Source of the DNA: Chryseobacterium sp. 39-10
Lineage (GTDB): Bacteria; Bacteroidota; Bacteroidia; Flavobacteriales; Weeksellaceae
Direction: 5' to 3'
Length of the DNA: 33,022 nucleotides
Assembly (NCBI GenBank): GCA_001898255.1
Contig: MKTK01000034.1
Location: 89,163-122,184, forward strand
In this document: piece after piece, positions 1 through 8,443 of the stretch
Numbering within the stretch: position 1 is the stretch's first letter
How the letters are laid out: every line of letters starts with the position of its first letter
Program-made: the position numbers and the translations under genes
The notes under the pieces: model-generated
Seen by the model: the letters and a program-made list of their open reading frames with translations, nothing else
The model's database searches: none
Told to the model about the DNA's origin: nothing

Positions 1-2256
1 ATAGGTAAGCGGAAAATAGGTATTATTCATCGACATCATTGAATTGAGTACCAATGTCTTAAAGAAATCCGAATTTCGGTAAAGTTGCTTTACTTCATCA
101 AAACGGCCTTCATCTTTTAACGCTTTCAGCGCATAACCAAAACCGAAAAACCCGGGAACATTCTGCTTCAGCTGAGACCAAGAACCTACGAACGGTATTG
201 CGCGTAAATCCTCAAATTTAAGTTCATTGCCTGCACCTCTCTTGCTGGGTCTGCTTCCAATGTTGGTTCTTCCGTAATATTCTAATGTGCTCATTTCCTG
301 CAGATAAGGCACAAACATCGGATGCGCCTTCAGTGCTGAATATTTTAGATAACTTATTTCTGCCAGTTCCGACATCAAATCGCGTTCTTTTGCATTCAGC
401 TCTTTTTTAGGATTGTTGAAAATATCATTCTCCAAGCCAGCAGTCAGCAACTGCTCGAAGTTGAATTTTGCCTGATCTTTGTTCCCGAAAACACTGGTAA
501 TCGTTTGTCCCTGAATAGTGAGCTCGATCTGGTTATTGGCAATGGTTTTTCCCTGAGACGCATAGAAATCATGGGTTTTGCCACCACCTCTTGCCGGTGG
601 CCCGCCTCGTCCGTCGAAGAAGATCACTTTAATATCATTCTCTTCAGACACTTGAGTAAGGTGTTCTTTGGAGGTATGGATTTGCCAGTTGGCTTTCAGA
701 TAGCCGCCGTCTTTAGTACCATCGGAAAAACCGAGCATTATAATTTGCCGATTCTGTCTTCTTTGCAGATGTTTCTGGTAAACGGGATGCGTGTAAAGTT
801 TGCGCATTACTTCTTCGGATCTGTCTAGTCCTTCCATGGTTTCAAAGAGGGGAACAATATCAATTTTCATGTCCTCATCGCTGTAGCCGCAAAGTTTCAT
901 CATGGCAAAAACATTCAGCACATCTTTAATCTCATCCGAATTGGAGATGATATAGCGATGCATTCCCCTTTCGCCATTTCGTGCCTGTATTTGGCGAATG
1001 TTGTAAATACTTTTCAGGGTTTCGCGGGTTATTTCATTGTCAAAATCATCCGGATCGAGGACTTTTTCTGATCTCAGTAAATAATCAATTTTTTCTTCTG
1101 CCGTTTTTCCGTCAGCGTTTTCACCGCTAATTTTAGCAAATATATCATCAATGACGCTTTGGTGAATTCTGCTATCCTGCCGTATGTCTAAAGTGGCAAA
1201 ATGGGTTCCGAAAATCTTGACCCGATCCCGGTAATCATCCAAAACATCACGGAAAAGACCGTTGTGTTCTTCCACCAATATTTTTTCTGCCACATTAATT
1301 TGAGCAATAATTTCATCAGCAGAAAGTTGAATGTCTTTTTGAAAAATAGCAGCGTAAAGATTTTTGCTTAGCTGTTCCAATGCCTGTGATACGCCACGGA
1401 AACTAAGTCGTCGTCTAATGAGCTTCAAATGGCCATAATAATCTTTAAGGATTGAAATTCGAAGTTCTTCAGCTACTTTCAGCGTAATGTCTGCGGTTAC
1501 AAACGGATTTCCGTCTCGGTCGCCTCCTGGCCAGAAACCAAGTTGGATGAGATCTGTATTGGGTTTGAAATGCTCGGTGCCAAAAACCTGTTTTATTTTT
1601 TTATAGAGATCTCCAATACTTTGGTAATATACGTATCGCAGGTAGTAGATAATGCTCATAGCTTCATCTAACGGTGTTGGCCGCTCCTTGTTCACAAACG
1701 GGGTTTTGCCGAGCTGTTGCAAAAGCATATCAATTTGTGTGACAGAGTCGCTGATGATGGCATCTCTAAGATCATGAATTATTCTTTGTACCGCGTTGGG
1801 ATAAAACTGTGTAGGGTGCGCCGTAAACACAATTTTAATTGCAAAATCATCCATTTTTTTTCGAATTGAAGTAAGATGATGCTCATCGGATGCCTTTTCG
1901 TAAAGATTGAGGATGGTGCCCGAATCGTTTTCGGAGTGCAATTGCTGGAAAGCCGCATCCTCAATACTATCAAAAAGCACAACCTGCCGTTCGATGTACT
2001 GAATGATCTTGAATAGCAACTCGGTTTTTTGCTTTTCATTGGTCAGCGTAGTATGGTTCCGGAAAAATTCTTCCACAATTTCTTCTGGCGATTTACCTTT
2101 TTCGTAACCCTCCTTGCTTTCTTCGTATAGAAAGGGGAGAAGCATCCCGATATTGGTCATTTTATCGTAAGGCAAACTCATAAAGAGTGAGTTGTAGATT
2201 TGGAACTTGTTTTCTACAATTTGCCGGAATTTTTCAATTTTCTGATCGTTTAGCAT
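1..2256 (-). CDS. ppc: Phosphoenolpyruvate carboxylase, 3' end cut by window edge
   Basis: Carboxylates phosphoenolpyruvate with bicarbonate to oxaloacetate, refilling the TCA cycle in the cytoplasm. The frame is open from the ATG at 2256 to the window edge (752 codons), so roughly the last 100 residues are missing. In one frame I read VFTAHPTQ (near 1815-1840, catalytic His region), WPGGDRDGNP (near 1503-1531), LGFSDGTKDGGY (near 690-725) and GRGGPPARGGGKT (near 565-605). The last two are the Bacteroidota variants of the phosphate-binding and mobile-loop motifs. The start gives the expected N-terminus, ending its conserved block in SLPYDKMTNIGMLLPF. No frameshift was seen at five checkpoints. 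A good promoter lies immediately upstream, so the mRNA may be almost leaderless. Confidence 0.97.
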   Translation of the reverse strand, partial: MLNDQKIEKFRQIVENKFQIYNSLFMSLPYDKMTNIGMLLPFLYEESKEGYEKGKSPEEIVEEFFRNHTTLTNEKQKTELLFKIIQYIERQVVLFDSIEDAAFQQLHSENDSGTILNLYEKASDEHHLTSIRKKMDDFAIKIVFTAHPTQFYPNAVQRIIHDLRDAIISDSVTQIDMLLQQLGKTPFVNKERPTPLDEAMSIIYYLRYVYYQSIGDLYKKIKQVFGTEHFKPNTDLIQLGFWPGGDRDGNPFVTADITLKVAEELRISILKDYYGHLKLIRRRLSFRGVSQALEQLSKNLYAAIFQKDIQLSADEIIAQINVAEKILVEEHNGLFRDVLDDYRDRVKIFGTHFATLDIRQDSRIHQSVIDDIFAKISGENADGKTAEEKIDYLLRSEKVLDPDDFDNEITRETLKSIYNIRQIQARNGERGMHRYIISNSDEIKDVLNVFAMMKLCGYSDEDMKIDIVPLFETMEGLDRSEEVMRKLYTHPVYQKHLQRRQNRQIIMLGFSDGTKDGGYLKANWQIHTSKEHLTQVSEENDIKVIFFDGRGGPPARGGGKTHDFYASQGKTIANNQIELTIQGQTITSVFGNKDQAKFNFEQLLTAGLENDIFNNPKKELNAKERDLMSELAEISYLKYSALKAHPMFVPYLQEMSTLEYYGRTNIGSRPSKRGAGNELKFEDLRAIPFVGSWSQLKQNVPGFFGFGYALKALKDEGRFDEVKQLYRNSDFFKTLVLNSMMSMNNTYFPLTY

Positions 2257-2260
2257 ACTG

Positions 2261-2289
2261 CAAATGTAATGGAATATGTGGCATGCAAA
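2261..2289 (-). promoter_or_regulatory. ppc promoter (TTTG-N17-TACATTTG)
   Basis: On the minus strand, TTTG (2289-2286) is followed after 17 bases by TACATTTG (2268-2261), matching both halves of the Bacteroidota housekeeping consensus TTTG/TAnnTTTG. The predicted transcription start, about 5 bases past the -7 element, falls at or within a base or two of the ppc ATG at 2256. Confidence 0.7.
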
Positions 2290-2371
2290 GGACGAACCTG
2301 TTTAAAATTTTTATTAAAAGATTCGTGCTGCATTTTTTGGTTAGTCGATTTTGAATATTTTAGCATTAAAC

Positions 2372-2398
2372 AAAAAAATACGCTCAGCGGGCGTATTT
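2372..2398 (-). terminator. Rho-independent terminator of the DUF3108 gene
   Basis: Perfect 8-bp stem (AAATACGC at 2376-2383 with GCGTATTT at 2391-2398) and 7-base loop. Read on the minus strand it is followed by a run of Ts (complement of 2372-2378). It sits just past the stop codon at 2406. Confidence 0.8.
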
Positions 2399-2405
2399 CT
2401 TATTA

Positions 2406-3170
2406 TTAATTAAACTTCAGGGGATATTTTACATTGCTGTAAGAATCTATACTGGCTTTCAGGGAACCTACCGCCAGCTGCGCCTGCACAAGAACGGGAA
2501 CGTAATTTCTGTCGTTGGTTACCCATAGCGTTACACCTTCTTTGTCTTTAAAAACACGGCCGCTCATGACCTGTGGTACAATTTTAAGACAATTGATGGT
2601 GCCGAATTTTGTTTTCACATTTTCGGTTCCTGCAATTCTTAGCTGAAAAGGAAACATTTCATCATCAATCCAGACATTGAGTTTTTTTACGGTGCCCACT
2701 TTCAGGTCAAGACTGTCCAAACTCCGCAGATAGTAGAATGCTGAGAGCATATCCTGCACGCCTTTCACCGAGTTCATCACTTTGGAGATATTGGTTTCCT
2801 TGTCGGTAAGTATCAATGTTTGGTTATTATGGTTAAAGGCCGTTTCCAAGTGTTGGGTATAGCTTCCTTCTCTCACATTTCTTACGTAGTAACTGGGCAA
2901 TCCCGTATCGATATTGATAAAACTTTCATAAACATCCTCAACTTTGAAAAATGCCCGCACAGCACCGGTCGTTTTGCCATAACCTTTCACATAAAAGTGG
3001 GGTTGACCCTTATAAACTGTTTGTAAAGTCGTTAAAGTAGCGGTTCCTGCATTCAGAATTCCATAGTGAATCCGGTAATTGAGTTGTTCACCGGATTGTA
3101 TATTAGCGAGTTTCTGAGAAAACCCAATGGCGAAAATCATGATCGCCAAAATGCTTAAAATCTTTTTCAT
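2406..3170 (-). CDS. DUF3108 domain protein, exported
   Basis: A 254-residue protein whose function I cannot name. The start at 3170 is chosen because it begins a typical signal peptide (MKKILSILAIMIFAIGFSQ, cleavage probably after the FSQ). A frame extension to 3200 would put charged and aromatic residues ahead of it and overlaps the promoter. The mature part reads like the DUF3108 family: an early SGEQLNYRIHYG, a central FFKVEDVYESFI, and DDEMFPFQLRI near residue 180. It is predicted to be a beta-rich periplasmic or outer-membrane-facing protein. It is monocistronic, with its own -7 element and terminator, and diverges from the ferredoxin reductase gene. Confidence 0.75.
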   Translation of the reverse strand: MKKILSILAIMIFAIGFSQKLANIQSGEQLNYRIHYGILNAGTATLTTLQTVYKGQPHFYVKGYGKTTGAVRAFFKVEDVYESFINIDTGLPSYYVRNVREGSYTQHLETAFNHNNQTLILTDKETNISKVMNSVKGVQDMLSAFYYLRSLDSLDLKVGTVKKLNVWIDDEMFPFQLRIAGTENVKTKFGTINCLKIVPQVMSGRVFKDKEGVTLWVTNDRNYVPVLVQAQLAVGSLKASIDSYSNVKYPLKFN

Positions 3171-3197
3171 GGAAAGGGGTTTGCAAAAAATTTGCCA

Positions 3198-3205
3198 CAA
3201 ATATA
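3198..3205 (-). promoter_or_regulatory. -7 promoter element (TATATTTG) of the DUF3108 gene
   Basis: TATATTTG on the minus strand, 27 bases before the chosen ATG at 3170. No clear TTTG was found 17-23 bases upstream, so only the -7 half is supported. Confidence 0.5.
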
Positions 3206-3275
3206 ATTAATCGATTTCAGTGCTGCATTAATTGATTCTTGTTAATAGTCAGCGCCGTCGTTCTTTTATTTTTCT

Positions 3276-3283
3276 TAAATTTG
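3276..3283 (+). promoter_or_regulatory. -7 promoter element (TAAATTTG) of the ferredoxin reductase gene
   Basis: TAAATTTG, 32 bases before the ATG at 3316. It lies inside the longer open frame that begins at 3232 and so argues for the downstream ATG. The -33 half is not obvious. Confidence 0.5.
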
Positions 3284-3315
3284 CACCATTATATTTTTCG
3301 ACAAAAATTTACGAA

Positions 3316-4368
3316 ATGATTTCTACAGATATATTGATTATTGGAGCAGGACCAACGGGTCTTTTTGCTGTATTTGAAGCAGGTTTGCTCAAGATGAAAT
3401 GCCATTTGATTGATGCACTGCCACAACCCGGCGGTCAGTTGACTGAATTGTATCCTAAAAAGCCAATTTTTGATATTCCTGGTTTTCCATCGGTGAATGC
3501 GGGCGACCTCGTTGATAATTTAATGGAGCAGATCAAACAGTTTCAACCGGGATTTACATTAGCCGAAACTGCGCAAACATTAACCAAGCTGGAGGATGGA
3601 ACTTTTGAGGTCATCACGAATAAAGGAACTGTTCACCACGCAAAAGTAGTGGCCATTGCAGGCGGATTGGGTACATTCGAACCCCGAAAGCCCACAATCG
3701 AAAACATTGCAGATTATGAAGAAAAGGGCGTTGAATATTTCATTAAAGACCCTGAACATTTTCGTGGTAAAAAAGTGGTCATTGCCGGTGGTGGCGATTC
3801 TGCTTTAGACTGGAGTATCTTCTTGGCGAATGTTGCCGCGGAAGTGACGTTGGTACACCGCCGAAACGAATTTCGTGGTGCTTTGGATTCAGTAGAAAAA
3901 GTGCAAGCATTGAAAAATGAGGGCAAAATCAATCTTATTACGCCAGCAGAAGTGATAGGTGTGAAAGGTGATGGTAAAATTTCGGCCATTACAATAGAGA
4001 AAGAAGGAGAGACCTTTGATGTTGAAACAGATTTCTTTGTTCCTCTTTTTGGGCTAACTCCAAAGTTGGGAGAATTGGCCAATTGGGGGCTCGAAATTGA
4101 GAAAAATGCAATTGTAGTGAACAATGCACTAGATTACCAAACCAATATTCCTGGCGTATTTGCCATTGGCGACATCAATACCTATCCCGGAAAGCTCAAA
4201 CTTATTTTGTGCGGTTTTCACGAAGCAACACTGATGTGCCAAAGTGCGTATAATATCCTGAATCCGGGTAAAAAGTATGTACTAAAATATACCACAGTGA
4301 GTGGCGTTGACGGTTTTGATGGCAGTAGGAAAGAGGCCGAGAAGGCAGTGGTAATGAAAATTGACTAA
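3316..4368 (+). CDS. Ferredoxin--NADP(+) reductase, thioredoxin-reductase-like type
   Basis: A 350-residue cytoplasmic FAD enzyme that passes electrons between NADPH and ferredoxin. The start at 3316 places the FAD-binding GAGPTG at residues 10-15; the frame stays open upstream to 3232 but that part looks non-coding. Other motifs are QPGGQL (37-42), the NADP-binding GGGDSALDW (158-166), HRRNEFR (181-187) and a late GDINTYPGKLKLI. The redox CxxC of true thioredoxin reductase is absent, which separates this FNR class from TrxB. The next gene, three bases downstream, is a [2Fe-2S] ferredoxin, so the two are almost certainly one operon and functional partners. Confidence 0.92.
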   Translation: MISTDILIIGAGPTGLFAVFEAGLLKMKCHLIDALPQPGGQLTELYPKKPIFDIPGFPSVNAGDLVDNLMEQIKQFQPGFTLAETAQTLTKLEDGTFEVITNKGTVHHAKVVAIAGGLGTFEPRKPTIENIADYEEKGVEYFIKDPEHFRGKKVVIAGGGDSALDWSIFLANVAAEVTLVHRRNEFRGALDSVEKVQALKNEGKINLITPAEVIGVKGDGKISAITIEKEGETFDVETDFFVPLFGLTPKLGELANWGLEIEKNAIVVNNALDYQTNIPGVFAIGDINTYPGKLKLILCGFHEATLMCQSAYNILNPGKKYVLKYTTVSGVDGFDGSRKEAEKAVVMKID

Positions 4369-4371
4369 GCA

Positions 4372-4707
4372 ATGCCGTTGGATGTAAATTTAAAAATAAC
4401 CGACCGAGATGGGACTCTTCACGAGGTAATTGCGCCCACCGATATGTCGATGAATTTGATGGAAGTGATTCGTTCTTACGAATTGGTGGAAGAAGGAACA
4501 ATAGGGGTTTGCGGAGGAATGGCAATGTGCGCTTCATGTCAGGTTTATGTTTTGAATGGTGCTGAAAAACTGAATCCAATGGAAGCTGAGGAAGATGCAA
4601 TGTTGGCAGAAGCTTTTCATGTGGAAGACAACTCGAGGTTAGGATGTCAAATCCCAATTACTCCTGAAATTGATGGACTTGAGGTAGAGTTAGCGCCCTA
4701 TCCTTAG
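4372..4707 (+). CDS. [2Fe-2S] ferredoxin, adrenodoxin type
   Basis: A 111-residue soluble electron carrier. Cluster ligands are visible as C-x5-C-x2-C (GVCGGMAMCASCQ) plus a fourth Cys in RLGCQIP about 36 residues later, the adrenodoxin/Isc-type spacing. It starts three bases after the reductase stop codon, so it is co-transcribed and is the likely partner of that enzyme. The acidic central stretch (MEAEEDAMLAEA) is typical of the surface that docks reductases. No Isc or hydroxylase genes lie nearby, so the final electron acceptor cannot be told. Confidence 0.92.
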   Translation: MPLDVNLKITDRDGTLHEVIAPTDMSMNLMEVIRSYELVEEGTIGVCGGMAMCASCQVYVLNGAEKLNPMEAEEDAMLAEAFHVEDNSRLGCQIPITPEIDGLEVELAPYP

Positions 4708-4723
4708 GTAATAAATTAGAAAT

Positions 4724-4760
4724 AAAAATATCCCGAAATTTTTCTTCGGGATATTTTTTT
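4724..4760. terminator. Bidirectional Rho-independent terminator between ferredoxin and pepD
   Basis: ATATCCCGAA (4728-4737) pairs perfectly with TTCGGGATAT (4745-4754) around a 7-base loop. T7 follows on the plus strand and A-rich sequence precedes, giving a T-run on the minus strand. It serves the ferredoxin operon (stop at 4707) and, on the minus strand, pepD (stop at 4819). Confidence 0.85.
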
Positions 4761-4818
4761 GAAATGATTTCGTGTACAGCACACTTTAAAAATCATGCTG
4801 TCGCTCATCATGTGGTCT

Positions 4819-6264
4819 TTATTTTTTCTCTGGAATTGCTGCCAAGATCTGTTTGAGAAATTTCCAATACTTCTGCACCGAAGGAATATTTGCTTTCTCT
4901 TCCGGTGAGTGTGCACCACGAATCGTCGGCCCAAAACTTACCATTTCCATTGTCGGGTAGTTTGCTCCAATAATTCCGCATTCTAAACCGGCATGGCAAG
5001 CCACGACTTGAGGTTCGGTACCGAAATCTTCTTTGTAGATTTTCTCCATGAGTTGCACAATTTCAGAACCGGGTTTCGGTTTCCAACCGGGATAGGAACC
5101 GCTCAGCTCAAAGTTCATTCCTGCCAATTCGAATACCGAAGTTAACTGTTCTGCAACAGATGCTTTCGATGATTCTACTGAAGAACGCGACAGGTTGAGG
5201 ATCTTGAGATCACCATTCAGTAGCTCTACTCGTGCAACGTTATTTGATGATTCTACTAAATCGGGTACGTCGGGAGACATTCTGTAAACTCCGTTGTGAA
5301 CCGCCTTTAGAGCTAAAATAATCTTTTGGGAATCGCCTGCTGAAAGCGCTTTATTAGCTGACGAAGAAAGATCAATCGTAATATTCAGATCTTTTTCGAT
5401 AGCTGCAAATTCTTCTTCTATCTCCTTTTTAAGTGCATTGGCATTTTCGATGAAACCAGCGCTGTCTTTTACAGTAAATATGGCCGTTGCCTCTCTGGGA
5501 ATAGCATTTCGCAAACCACCTCCATCAATGGAAATGAGTTGCAAATTCTGTTCGCCGATACCGATGAAAAGCAAGCGGGCAAGCAAAATATTAGCGTTCC
5601 CGAAGCCCTTATGGATGTCCATTCCGGAGTGGCCGCCTTGTAATCCTTTAATTTCAATTTTTACGACACTTCCGTCCGCATTTTGTAGCGGATAGTTTTG
5701 GGTGGCCGTCACATCAACACCGCCCGCACAACCTATGTCGATTTCGTCGTCTTCCTCGGTATCAAGATTCAGTAAAATTTCTCCGTTCAGTTCGCCAGGT
5801 TTTAAACCAATGGCGCCAGTCATTCCTGTTTCTTCATCAATGGTGAAAAGTGCCTCCAATGAGGGATGAGGAATGTCGTTGCTCTCCAAAACCGACATAA
5901 TTGAGGCGACGCCTAAACCGTTGTCGGCACCCAAAGTAGTCCCTTTTGCTTTTACCCAATCTCCATCTACCACCATATTGATGCCTTGGGTTTCAAAATC
6001 GAAATCAACATCATTATTTTTTTGGCAAACCATGTCTAAGTGAGATTGTAAAACGATGGGTTTTCTATTTTCCATTCCCGGAGTGGCAGGTTTCTTAATA
6101 ATTACATTGCCAACTTCGTCCACTCTCGTTTCGAGCCCAAGTTTTTCTCCGAAATTTTTGATGAAAGCAATAACCCTCTCTTCTTTTTTGGAAGGGCGCG
6201 GAACAGCATTGAGTAAGCTGAAATTTTTCCAGATCATTTGAGGATCTAATTGAGTAATCTCCAT
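4819..6264 (-). CDS. pepD: Aminoacyl-histidine dipeptidase, M20 family (PepD)
   Basis: A 481-residue cytosolic zinc dipeptidase (carnosinase-like Xaa-His dipeptidase) of normal length for PepD. Metal-site motifs appear in order: SHLDMVC (His75, Asp77), GADNGLGVA (bridging Asp114), DEETGMTGA (catalytic/ligand Glu144-145), NLDTEED (Asp168), and the lid-domain GGHSGMDIHKG. A late CHAGLECG supplies the last His ligand. The start is supported by the standard PepD opening (DPQMIWKNFSLLNAVPRPS). It is monocistronic between a -7 element and a shared terminator. Confidence 0.95.
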   Translation of the reverse strand: MEITQLDPQMIWKNFSLLNAVPRPSKKEERVIAFIKNFGEKLGLETRVDEVGNVIIKKPATPGMENRKPIVLQSHLDMVCQKNNDVDFDFETQGINMVVDGDWVKAKGTTLGADNGLGVASIMSVLESNDIPHPSLEALFTIDEETGMTGAIGLKPGELNGEILLNLDTEEDDEIDIGCAGGVDVTATQNYPLQNADGSVVKIEIKGLQGGHSGMDIHKGFGNANILLARLLFIGIGEQNLQLISIDGGGLRNAIPREATAIFTVKDSAGFIENANALKKEIEEEFAAIEKDLNITIDLSSSANKALSAGDSQKIILALKAVHNGVYRMSPDVPDLVESSNNVARVELLNGDLKILNLSRSSVESSKASVAEQLTSVFELAGMNFELSGSYPGWKPKPGSEIVQLMEKIYKEDFGTEPQVVACHAGLECGIIGANYPTMEMVSFGPTIRGAHSPEEKANIPSVQKYWKFLKQILAAIPEKK

Positions 6265-6281
6265 TTTTAAAATAATTTTCT

Positions 6282-6289
6282 CAAATTTA
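6282..6289 (-). promoter_or_regulatory. -7 promoter element (TAAATTTG) of pepD
   Basis: TAAATTTG on the minus strand, 17 bases before the pepD ATG. No clear -33 TTTG was seen. Confidence 0.45.
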
Positions 6290-6433
6290 AGAAGAAAAGA
6301 TTCGGTGCCGAAAATCTACCTTGACTTTAACGGTTTTTTGGCATTAGGAAAGGGAATGATTTTTTTATCCTGCTCATTATTCTCCCTCAGTCAATGGAGA
6401 TCGTTTTTTTGGCTTTGGTTTGTTTTTGAGGGT

Positions 6434-6465
6434 AAAAAAAGCTGCTCCGTGGCGTGGAACAGCTT
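6434..6465 (-). terminator. Rho-independent terminator after gldC
   Basis: AAGCTGcTCC (6439-6448) pairs with GGAaCAGCTT (6456-6465) with one C-A mismatch. It is followed on the minus strand by a run of seven Ts (complement of 6434-6440). It lies 25 bases past the gldC stop. The rest of 6265-6433 holds only the pepD promoter and no gene that I can support. Confidence 0.8.
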
Positions 6466-6489
6466 CTATAAGAGTTTTTGCGTATGTTT

Positions 6490-6816
6490 TTACATTTTAA
6501 TGGCCGCTTTTTGGGCAAATTCTTCCGCCATATCTTCTAACCAATCGGCTACATCTTCTTCGCCAGTGGCTCTTTCATACGTATTACTAAGCGAAAGTAA
6601 AACCTGGTGGATAAACATTTTCATGTGATCCACGGGCATGTCTTTGGTCCATAGGTCGATTCGAAGGGCTTCATTTTTTTTGTCGTCCCACACCGAGATC
6701 ATGGTGGCTTTGGTTTCTTCTTTTTCTATTCCACCATCTTCGGCGTTCCAAGTCATGGTTTCAGGCACATGGTTTTCGTCGAGTTCTACATCTATCGTTA
6801 TTTGGGTTTTGCGCAT
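6490..6816 (-). CDS. gldC: Gliding motility protein GldC
   Basis: A 108-residue soluble protein without signal peptide, matching GldC in length and sequence character (opening MRKTQITIDVELDENHVPE, then TMISVWDDKKNEALRIDLWTKDMP). GldC is one of the Gld proteins of flavobacterial gliding; its loss reduces motility without abolishing it and it is thought to support GldB. It lies 42 bases downstream of gldB, the gene order seen in Flavobacterium johnsoniae, and ends at a strong terminator. Whether this organism glides cannot be read from the window, since many non-gliding relatives keep these genes. Confidence 0.9.
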   Translation of the reverse strand: MRKTQITIDVELDENHVPETMTWNAEDGGIEKEETKATMISVWDDKKNEALRIDLWTKDMPVDHMKMFIHQVLLSLSNTYERATGEEDVADWLEDMAEEFAQKAAIKM

Positions 6817-6858
6817 TCGATATGTTTTAATAAGGTTGATGAATACTGCGTAGGCAGT

Positions 6859-7839
6859 TTAATTTTTAGGTTTATAATGACTTTGGTTAAAGATGTCTTG
6901 GGCATTCATGGCTAAGAAAGTCTTCAAGTCCGTTTTGGGGTTTTCCTGAAAGAATTTTCGGCAGATTTGCCACCCACTGAAGATTCCTATTTGAGGTGAT
7001 GAATCGTTGTCGACCTCGGTATAAAATTTAGAAAATGGTGCAGGGTTGATGAATCGCTCTGCCAATCGTGTATCGTCGCTAAATACCAAATTGTTCTCCA
7101 CAAAATAGTTCCAAATATTGGCTTCATTAGCTTTTGCCCATTCGTATTGCTGTGGTGTATAATTTATTTTGAGATAATCGGGAAATTTCGGCAGGAAGGC
7201 ATCTTGTAGGGTCATCAGTTTTCCGTAATAGACCATCACATCCAGGAATTTTAAATGATCACTATTCCTGGCAACTAAATTCATAGCGAAGGCCTCGGAC
7301 GCTTTCGGAACAATATTCTGAGGATTCATCGATTTTTGAAAATACTGTTCTATGCCTTTGTAGTCCTTATTGTTTTCGCCCATAAAGCCGGTAATGTCGA
7401 TAAAAAGCATATTTTGTTCTTGCTGCCAAATAATGGGATCCATGGCGCTTTGCAAAGCAGATGAATAAAGATAGGTTTGCGGCTCCTTAAATTCTGGGTA
7501 ATAATTTTTTATTCTTCCAAATAAATCGGTCAGCTCAATGCTGAGTTTACTGATGTCGATTTTGGAAATCGCATTTCGATAAATTCTAATTTCAGCCGTA
7601 TCTTTACGTCTCGTCTCCAATACATCATCGGGGATATTTCCCTGAAACCAAGGGTATTTTTGTTTAAATGCTTCCAAACTTACCGCCGGATCATACAATG
7701 TTTTAGAAATATCAACAACGTTGACTTTCTGAACGGGCGATTTAATCTCGGTATTCCATCGGTTTCCACTGTCTTTTTTGCAAGAAATAATTACGGAGCA
7801 GATCGTTATGAAAAAGATAAAATTTCGAAAAAACTTCAT
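6859..7839 (-). CDS. gldB: Gliding motility lipoprotein GldB
   Basis: A 326-residue lipoprotein. The start at 7839 gives a short signal with lipobox VIISC, Cys20 being the lipidation site; the frame runs on to 7926, but that extension overlaps the divergent acetyltransferase gene. The mature protein contains the GldB-like YNPAVSLEAF-type N-terminal segment (here LYDPAVSLEAFKQKYPWF) and a peptidase-like fold region ending in SGWQICRKFFQENP. In F. johnsoniae GldB is essential for gliding and linked to the GldKLMN/T9SS machinery. A T9SS client is encoded at 17562-19928, which fits. It forms an operon with gldC. Confidence 0.9.
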   Translation of the reverse strand: MKFFRNFIFFITICSVIISCKKDSGNRWNTEIKSPVQKVNVVDISKTLYDPAVSLEAFKQKYPWFQGNIPDDVLETRRKDTAEIRIYRNAISKIDISKLSIELTDLFGRIKNYYPEFKEPQTYLYSSALQSAMDPIIWQQEQNMLFIDITGFMGENNKDYKGIEQYFQKSMNPQNIVPKASEAFAMNLVARNSDHLKFLDVMVYYGKLMTLQDAFLPKFPDYLKINYTPQQYEWAKANEANIWNYFVENNLVFSDDTRLAERFINPAPFSKFYTEVDNDSSPQIGIFSGWQICRKFFQENPKTDLKTFLAMNAQDIFNQSHYKPKN

Positions 7840-7850
7840 TATTTTTACAT

Positions 7851-7858
7851 CAAATTTA
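7851..7858 (-). promoter_or_regulatory. -7 promoter element (TAAATTTG) of gldBC
   Basis: TAAATTTG on the minus strand, 11 bases before the GldB ATG at 7839, in the 41-base gap to the divergent acetyltransferase gene. No -33 element was recognised. Confidence 0.4.
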
Positions 7859-7880
7859 AAACGCAAAAGTAAGGATTTTA

Positions 7881-8438
7881 ATGATGCTGAAACCACTTGA
7901 AACAGAAAGATTAGTGTTGCGCCCACTTGAGAAAAGCGATGGAGAACGGATGTTTCTTTTGGACAGTGCTCCGGAAGTGATGCGTTACATTGGGATGCCG
8001 GTACTCACTGAAAGGTCTCAATCCGATGAGGTTATCCGCATGATTCAGCAACAGTATAAGGATAACGGCATAGGTCGGTTTGCTGTCGTTGAAAAAAAGA
8101 GCAACCTGCTTATTGGCTGGAGTGGACTTAAGTTGAATAGGGAAGAGGTAAATCATCACCAGAATTTTTATGAAGTGGGTTATCGGTTTTTACCTGAGTT
8201 TTGGGGGAAAGGTTATGCCACCGAATCGGTAGAAGCATCTTTGGAATTGGCATTCAATCTCTTAAAATTGGATGAGGTTTATGCTTACGCACATTCTGAA
8301 AACGATGCTTCCATCAGGGTATTGAAGAAAACAGGGTTTTTGCAAAATGGTACTTTTGATGAAGATGATGGGATCTGCGTTTGGTTCAAAATGCCTAAAG
8401 AAATTTACTTGAAGAAAATAAATAATAGAAATAAATAG
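7881..8438 (+). CDS. GNAT family N-acetyltransferase (RimJ/RimL-like)
   Basis: A 185-residue acetyl-CoA-dependent acetyltransferase of unknown substrate. The opening LETERLVLRPL is characteristic of the RimJ/RimL branch. The acetyl-CoA-binding motif appears as FWGKGYATESVEASLELAF near residues 112-130, followed by SENDASIRVLKKTGF, the usual C-terminal signature. Two adjacent ATGs (7881, 7884) are possible. It diverges from gldB and is followed five bases later by nadE, so the two are probably co-transcribed, though a functional link is not evident. Confidence 0.9.
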   Translation: MMLKPLETERLVLRPLEKSDGERMFLLDSAPEVMRYIGMPVLTERSQSDEVIRMIQQQYKDNGIGRFAVVEKKSNLLIGWSGLKLNREEVNHHQNFYEVGYRFLPEFWGKGYATESVEASLELAFNLLKLDEVYAYAHSENDASIRVLKKTGFLQNGTFDEDDGICVWFKMPKEIYLKKINNRNK

Positions 8439-8443
8439 TAGCA

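Noticed and set aside
505-828. 107-codon plus-strand frame
   Set aside because: Lies antisense inside the intact PEP carboxylase frame, has no family resemblance and no promoter.
3714-4657. Two long minus-strand frames (136 and 151 codons) opposite the ferredoxin reductase and ferredoxin
   Set aside because: They are antisense to well-supported genes, with Ser/Pro/Leu-rich compositions typical of shadow frames.
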